Source: Sphingobacteriia bacterium
GTDB lineage: Bacteria > Bacteroidota > Bacteroidia > NS11-12g > UBA955
Assembly: GCA_021151535.1 (NCBI GenBank)
Contig: JAGKXC010000078.1
Coordinates: 1 to 9,256 of the forward strand
DNA length: 9,256 nucleotides
Direction: 5' to 3'
Made by a program: the position numbers and the translations under genes. Of this stretch, positions 5,518 to 9,256 are shown in pieces. The notes beneath the pieces were generated by a model, which saw only the letters and a program-made list of their open reading frames with translations, made no database searches and was not told the DNA's origin. Positions within the stretch are counted from its first letter, which is position 1, and each line of letters starts with the position of its first letter.

Positions 5518-7770
5518 TCAGAATTTCGCCAATAAACTCAATTGAAAACTTCTTCCATCAGATGGCCAAATTCCTGGACCGGGATACATCGTAGGACGTT
5601 TCGAGTAATAACTCACATTGAAAATATTGCTGGCATTCAACTGAAACGTCAACTTCTCATTGTATTTCCAACTCAACCCGGCATCCAACAATTTGTAACC
5701 TGGAACTTTGCCTTTGCTCCCATTAGCGGCCGCAACTACAGTATTCAATGGATCAGAATATTGCCAACCCACCACATGAAACAAGGCTTGTAACTGCCAT
5801 TTTCCGCATCTATTTACCCATCCAAATCGCTGTATATACCGAGGAATACCCTCTAACCGGTTGCCAGTTACATCAAAGTTTTTTCCCGAAACCCCAACAA
5901 TACCTCGCGTGTATTGAGCGAACTGCAATCCTGTTGAAGAAAACAATTGCATCCCAAAATTCTGATTTTGAATCAAATCCCATTGCAAATAAATCTCGGC
6001 GCCATGGGCAGTTGCATCGCCAAAATTCTTCTTCACAATCATGTACTTCCCATTCACCGAATCCATCATACTCCCCAACCGATTTAACGTTCTCATCCGA
6101 TAAACAGTGAAACGATAAACTCCCGCTTTCCGCTGCCCTATATCGCCCGTAATTCCAATTTCTGCATTGTAACCCTTCACGTCTTTCAAGCCTGTAGCTA
6201 CCACTTCCAAGGTTGAATTGGGAATAACATCTTTAAATACAACCGGGCGATAAGCGCTAGAAATTCCACCGTGAATTTTCGCCCTGCGCAACAAATAAGC
6301 ACCATTAATTCCCACCATTGGCACCTTGTGATTGATTTTATCTGGAATGGGTACAGAATCATAGTATTTTAATGTTCCAGGAATTTTGGTTGAACCCAGC
6401 TCATATCTCAAACCCAGCGACACTTGCATTCTGCTATTCAACTGCACTAAATTTTCCGCACTCAGCGCAATACTATTACTCAAATACCACAGATCTCTAC
6501 CAAATCCCAAACTATCGTTAATGCCAAAATCCATATCAGACCCTGCGCTACCAACACCTTGCTGTTGCCTGTGTAAACGGTTACTAAATCCCCTTACACC
6601 CAAACTGAGATCATTTCTATACCCATAAACTCGAAAACGCTTCAACGCACGAAACTCAGCCGTTTTGCTGTGAAACTGATCAATATCAACCATCCGGCGA
6701 GCAAATAACCCCGTCACAGAACTGATAGTATCGAACTTATCTGCGGTGCCTTCAAATTGCACACTCTTCCGCGTACCATATACACCAGATAATACCAAAC
6801 TATACTTTGTGTTGGCATTCGGCTGATGAAAAACAGAAATGGCAGGCACCCAAATGTCGGGACTAAAATAATTCCTGCTACGTGTTGCCTGTCTGGGATT
6901 TTCTGTAAACTGCAATTCAGTTAATGGACCAGGCAATCGAAAAGCATATTCGCTATTTGAAATCTCAGCTTTTACCTGCAAATTTTGATTTGGCTGAAAC
7001 TTCACTTCCAAATGGGCAGCATGTGTTTTGCCAACAGCCGTATCTCTATAGCCATCGCTTTTACGAAACTGGCCATAACCAAAGTATTGCCATTTCCCCT
7101 TTTTACCGCCCATTGATAAAAATGAGCTGAGTGTATTCCATGTCCCAACCGATTGAATAAACTCACCAGAAAACGCCTTAGAAGTATCGCCCTGCTTTAA
7201 TACATAATTAATTAATCCACCAAACTCTGCTCCATATTGCAAGGCTGATGTTCCATGGATCAATTGTAATTCTGAAATTGCCTCCATCGGAGGATTGTAA
7301 TGCGATGCCGGATAACCGTACAAATCAGAATTAATGAGAACCCCATTCTGTCGGATATTAAACTCCCAACTGCGATGCGGATCCAAACCACGAACAGATA
7401 CGTTTACTTGGTTACCTGTACCATCCATATCATATACCATTACTCCCGGAATTCGCGCCAACATCTGCCTCGCATTTTTATCTCCAATGGGAGCCAATTG
7501 CTTGGGCAATTTCACAATTTCATTTCCATGAACACTATTAATGAGCATTCCCGTGCCATTGGGATCAAATTTTACCGAAAATGGATCAGAAAATTGCCCC
7601 AATTCTAAGCCCAATTTCTTGCTCCAAATATGAAGGGTATCGATTCTGTGAGGCTGATTATTAGAATTGTTTTGCGCCTTTAAGTATGAATTAGGAAACA
7701 TTAAAAAAATTCCAAAACAAAGAATACTTACAGAATTGTAAAACCACTTTTTAAAAAACTGAAATTGCAT
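5518..7770 (-). CDS. TonB-dependent receptor, FecA-like (ferric-citrate type)
   Basis: 750 residues from ATG at 7770; the GTG one codon earlier is ignored. A signal peptide with KKWFYN and a hydrophobic core (13-26) is probably cleaved after Ala32 (LKA|QN). There is no N-terminal carboxypeptidase-like domain. The plug lies at about 85-195: GDKNARQMLARIPGVMVYDMDG, NVSVRGLDPHRS, GYPASHYNPP and GTSALQYGAEFGGLINYV are canonical plug motifs. The rest is a 22-strand-type barrel ending in NASNIFNVSYYSKRPTMYPG, PGIWPSDGRS and a terminal aromatic strand ending in LLAKF. The K-R-P-x-x-YPGPG-x-WPSDGRS ending is one I associate with receptors annotated as Fe(3+)-dicitrate transport proteins in this phylum, so ferric-citrate or a similar siderophore uptake is plausible but unproven. 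No fecI/fecR pair, Fur-box-like site or SusD partner is visible. The DUF1003 gene lies 102 bp upstream on the same strand. Confidence 0.92.
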   Translation of the reverse strand: MQFQFFKKWFYNSVSILCFGIFLMFPNSYLKAQNNSNNQPHRIDTLHIWSKKLGLELGQFSDPFSVKFDPNGTGMLINSVHGNEIVKLPKQLAPIGDKNARQMLARIPGVMVYDMDGTGNQVNVSVRGLDPHRSWEFNIRQNGVLINSDLYGYPASHYNPPMEAISELQLIHGTSALQYGAEFGGLINYVLKQGDTSKAFSGEFIQSVGTWNTLSSFLSMGGKKGKWQYFGYGQFRKSDGYRDTAVGKTHAAHLEVKFQPNQNLQVKAEISNSEYAFRLPGPLTELQFTENPRQATRSRNYFSPDIWVPAISVFHQPNANTKYSLVLSGVYGTRKSVQFEGTADKFDTISSVTGLFARRMVDIDQFHSKTAEFRALKRFRVYGYRNDLSLGVRGFSNRLHRQQQGVGSAGSDMDFGINDSLGFGRDLWYLSNSIALSAENLVQLNSRMQVSLGLRYELGSTKIPGTLKYYDSVPIPDKINHKVPMVGINGAYLLRRAKIHGGISSAYRPVVFKDVIPNSTLEVVATGLKDVKGYNAEIGITGDIGQRKAGVYRFTVYRMRTLNRLGSMMDSVNGKYMIVKKNFGDATAHGAEIYLQWDLIQNQNFGMQLFSSTGLQFAQYTRGIVGVSGKNFDVTGNRLEGIPRYIQRFGWVNRCGKWQLQALFHVVGWQYSDPLNTVVAAANGSKGKVPGYKLLDAGLSWKYNEKLTFQLNASNIFNVSYYSKRPTMYPGPGIWPSDGRSFQLSLLAKF

Positions 7771-7872
7771 CACTTACAACTATGGGCAGTAAAAATACCA
7801 ATGCCTCAATTACAATTCAATGACAAATGTTTGTTGATTGAAAATTCGCATATAATTTATCTAATGCAAACA
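7771..7872. other. intergenic spacer upstream of FecA-like receptor gene
   Basis: 102 bp between two minus-strand genes. It contains an imperfect inverted repeat (7818-7840, CAATGACAAA against TTTGTTGATTG with one bulged base), which could be a weak hairpin or operator for the receptor gene. A minus-strand AACATTTG (7829-7822) is one base from the -7 consensus, without a convincing -33. No 19-bp Fur-like palindrome is evident. Confidence 0.3.
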
Positions 7873-8277
7873 CTATTCATTTTTGGAATTACTTTTTTCC
7901 TCCTGCATCATCTGGAACATCAATCGATGCTGTTCAATTAACACATCCATTTTCTGGTGCAATTCACGAATCTCTTTTTCGGCTTTTTCGTTCACTTTCA
8001 AATCCCATTCTGCGCGCTCCCTATCTTTTTCTTCCTGGCGATTCTGACTCATCATAATGATAGGCGCTTGAATTGCCGCCAAACAACTCAAAATCAAATT
8101 CAACAAAATAAATGGATAGGGATCAAATCCGTGATTCATTAAAAATGTAACATTCAAAACAATCCAACCCATCAACAAGATGAAAAAAGTAATAATAAAC
8201 GTCCAACTGCCACCAAATTGTGCAATCTTATCCGCCATCTTCTGGCCAAAAGTTAATTCCTCTTTCTTATGTCGCAT
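7873..8277 (-). CDS. DUF1003 membrane protein
   Basis: 134 residues from ATG at 8277. The frame continues to ATG 8388 (171 residues) and ATG 8316, but the conserved part starts at RHKKEELTFGQKMADKIAQFGGSWTF, and the extra 37 residues look unlike the family. DUF1003 features: LTFGQ-x-x-AD-x-x-A-x-FGGSW (8-25), two transmembrane helices (about 26-44 and 54-76), the hallmark FDPYPFILLN (51-60) and LSCLAAIQAPIIMMSQNRQ (63-81), then a charged coiled coil (about 80-128, with AEWDLKVNEKAEKEI). The protein is an inner-membrane hairpin with a cytoplasmic coiled coil; its biochemical role is not established. TACCTTTA (8294-8287 minus) sits 9 bases before ATG 8277, one base off the -7 consensus, mildly supporting the short start. 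It diverges from the DUF4382 gene. Confidence 0.85.
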   Translation of the reverse strand: MRHKKEELTFGQKMADKIAQFGGSWTFIITFFILLMGWIVLNVTFLMNHGFDPYPFILLNLILSCLAAIQAPIIMMSQNRQEEKDRERAEWDLKVNEKAEKEIRELHQKMDVLIEQHRLMFQMMQEEKSNSKNE

Positions 8278-8495
8278 AAATGAATTTAAAGGTAAAGATA
8301 TAACCTTTCCTTTCATCGAAAAACAAACAACGCCCAAAATATTAAAAACCCTTACTAATAAAGGAAAACCTTCCATTTTCAACCGCATTTACTTTGTCGC
8401 CATTATTTTTTTTCAAACCAATCATGAGGGATACCAAATGTGAACATGTACCAATACGAAAATCAACTGCTGTTTAACTAAAAAAATTATCAATC

Positions 8496-9256
8496 ATGAA
8501 AATTCAATCATTCTTTCCATTTAGAAAGTCCGCAGCCATTGCCGCTGTTGCTTTAACTCTTATTGGTTTTGGTGCCTGCCAAAAAGACCTCATCACTCCA
8601 AACAGCTCTCAAGTTTTAACAATTAAACTGAACGACAAACCCGTTCAAGACTTAACAAACGTTTGGATCGACGTGAAATATGTTGAGGTAAAAATCGATA
8701 CCTCCAATCGGGATATGATGCATGGTCATGACGACAATTTCTATCGCGGCGATAAGGATGATGACGACAAAGGCAGAGGCCATGACGAATTTGGAATTTG
8801 GGATACAATCGCGTTTAACCCCGGCGTTTATGACTTGTTAGCACTCAGAAACGGATTGGATACCACATTGGCATCAGGCACTTTGCCTGCTGGTAGAATC
8901 CATAAAGTAAGAATCACTTTGGGCACTGAATCTGCCGTTTCAAAAGACAGTGGCGCTACTAGAATTCCTTTGAGTATTTGTTCTGGCGAACCTTATGTGT
9001 ATGTCATGTTAGAGCGTGGCCACATGCACGAGCACCATACCAACCAATTTGAATTGAGCTTGGATTTTGATTTAGCAAATTCAATTTCTGAAGAAAACGG
9101 AACTTACTGCTTAAAGCCAGTAGTTCACCCATACAATAAATTTGAATCAGGAAGAATCGAAGGCAAAGTACTACCATTAGATGCGAAAGCACTTCCAATG
9201 GCATTCAATGGAACAGACAGTTTCTACGCCAAGCCAGATGAAGCGGATGGCAAATT
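8496..9256 (+). CDS. DUF4382 lipoprotein with Asp/His-rich insertion (3' end outside window)
   Basis: The frame is open from ATG 8496 to the window end (253 residues seen). A signal with FRK, a hydrophobic stretch (13-25) and FGAC gives lipidated Cys28. The DUF4382 domain (about 39-212) is recognisable from VLTIKLNDKPVQDLTNVWIDVKYVEVKID, the central FNPGVYDLLALRNGLDTTLASGTLPAG (107-133), and LSLDFDLANSI...YCLKPVVH. It is followed by GRIEGKVLPLDAKAL (219-233), the start of a carboxypeptidase-regulatory-like beta-sandwich as usual for this architecture. Unusual points: an acidic, histidine-containing insertion (73-98, with HGHDD and KDDDDK) between the early strands and the GVYDLL motif, and a second histidine cluster GHMHEHHTNQ (175-184) where the family normally has a hydrophobic GLKLN-type strand. 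Probably surface- or periplasm-exposed; the molecular role of DUF4382 is unknown. No Shine-Dalgarno sequence and no clear promoter are seen. Confidence 0.88.
   Translation, partial: MKIQSFFPFRKSAAIAAVALTLIGFGACQKDLITPNSSQVLTIKLNDKPVQDLTNVWIDVKYVEVKIDTSNRDMMHGHDDNFYRGDKDDDDKGRGHDEFGIWDTIAFNPGVYDLLALRNGLDTTLASGTLPAGRIHKVRITLGTESAVSKDSGATRIPLSICSGEPYVYVMLERGHMHEHHTNQFELSLDFDLANSISEENGTYCLKPVVHPYNKFESGRIEGKVLPLDAKALPMAFNGTDSFYAKPDEADGK

Noticed and set aside
5748..6110. 120-codon plus-strand open frame opposite the FecA-like receptor gene
   Set aside because: It lies wholly antisense to a well-supported receptor gene, and its translation is Ser/Thr/Gln/His-rich without any recognisable motif or start signal.
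7300..7608. 102-codon plus-strand open frame opposite the receptor plug region
   Set aside because: Antisense shadow of conserved plug codons; no domain, no promoter, no ribosome-binding signal.
8278..8388. N-terminal extension of the DUF1003 protein to the ATG at 8388
   Set aside because: The extra 37 residues lie outside the conserved domain and a -7-like motif lies inside this stretch; still, it cannot be fully excluded.
8623..9204. Minus-strand open frames opposite the DUF4382 gene
   Set aside because: The plus-strand DUF4382 reading is continuous and has family motifs; the antisense frames are short and motif-free.

Overview
The window looks like chromosomal DNA from a member of the Bacteroidota, probably near the Chitinophagales/Sphingobacteriia; this placement is inferred from gene content and signals, not from a marker gene. 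The evidence is two TonB-dependent outer-membrane receptors, several lipoproteins with lipobox cysteines, a DUF4382 lipoprotein, near absence of Shine-Dalgarno sequences before the start codons, and promoter-like TTG / TAnnTTTG elements of the Bacteroidota type. Base composition is AT-rich (roughly 40% GC by eye).

Layout, left to right. (1) 1-1168, plus strand: the 3' part of a TonB-dependent receptor followed 7 bp later by a small surface-type lipoprotein, closed by a strong hairpin terminator at 1186-1223. (2) 1225-2751, minus strand: a membrane-anchored lipoprotein of unknown function and a small one-haem c-type cytochrome lipoprotein, separated by an intergenic region that holds two pairs of direct repeats with about two-helical-turn spacing. 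(3) 2875-3546, plus: an isoprenylcysteine-carboxylmethyltransferase-like integral membrane methyltransferase. (4) 3568-4137, minus: a RimJ/RimL-type GNAT acetyltransferase. (5) 4266-5015, plus: a secreted, probably outer-membrane beta-barrel protein of unknown function. (6) 5027-5464, minus: an SRPBCC/AHSA1-type small-ligand-domain protein. (7) 5518-7770, minus: a complete TonB-dependent receptor resembling ferric-citrate (FecA-like) receptors of this phylum. (8) 7873-8277, minus: a DUF1003 membrane protein. (9) 8496-9256, plus, running off the end: a DUF4382 lipoprotein with an acidic/histidine-rich insertion.

The genes alternate strands repeatedly, with tight convergent junctions (57, 21 and 11 bp). 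Only the first receptor and its small lipoprotein look like a firm operon. The theme is cell-envelope function: nutrient uptake through TonB-dependent receptors, lipoproteins, and small membrane proteins. I see no mobile element, tRNA, rRNA, CRISPR array, toxin-antitoxin pair or phage gene.

I did not find a clear new multi-gene system. The most worthwhile leads are the repeat-rich intergenic region at 2263-2391, the recurrent placement of the -7-like promoter motif a few bases from the start codon (short-leader or leaderless transcripts), the metal-ligand-like insertion in the DUF4382 lipoprotein, and the uncharacterised receptor/lipoprotein pair at the left edge. Several start codons were moved from a TTG, GTG or upstream ATG to an internal ATG; the reasons are given in the entries.
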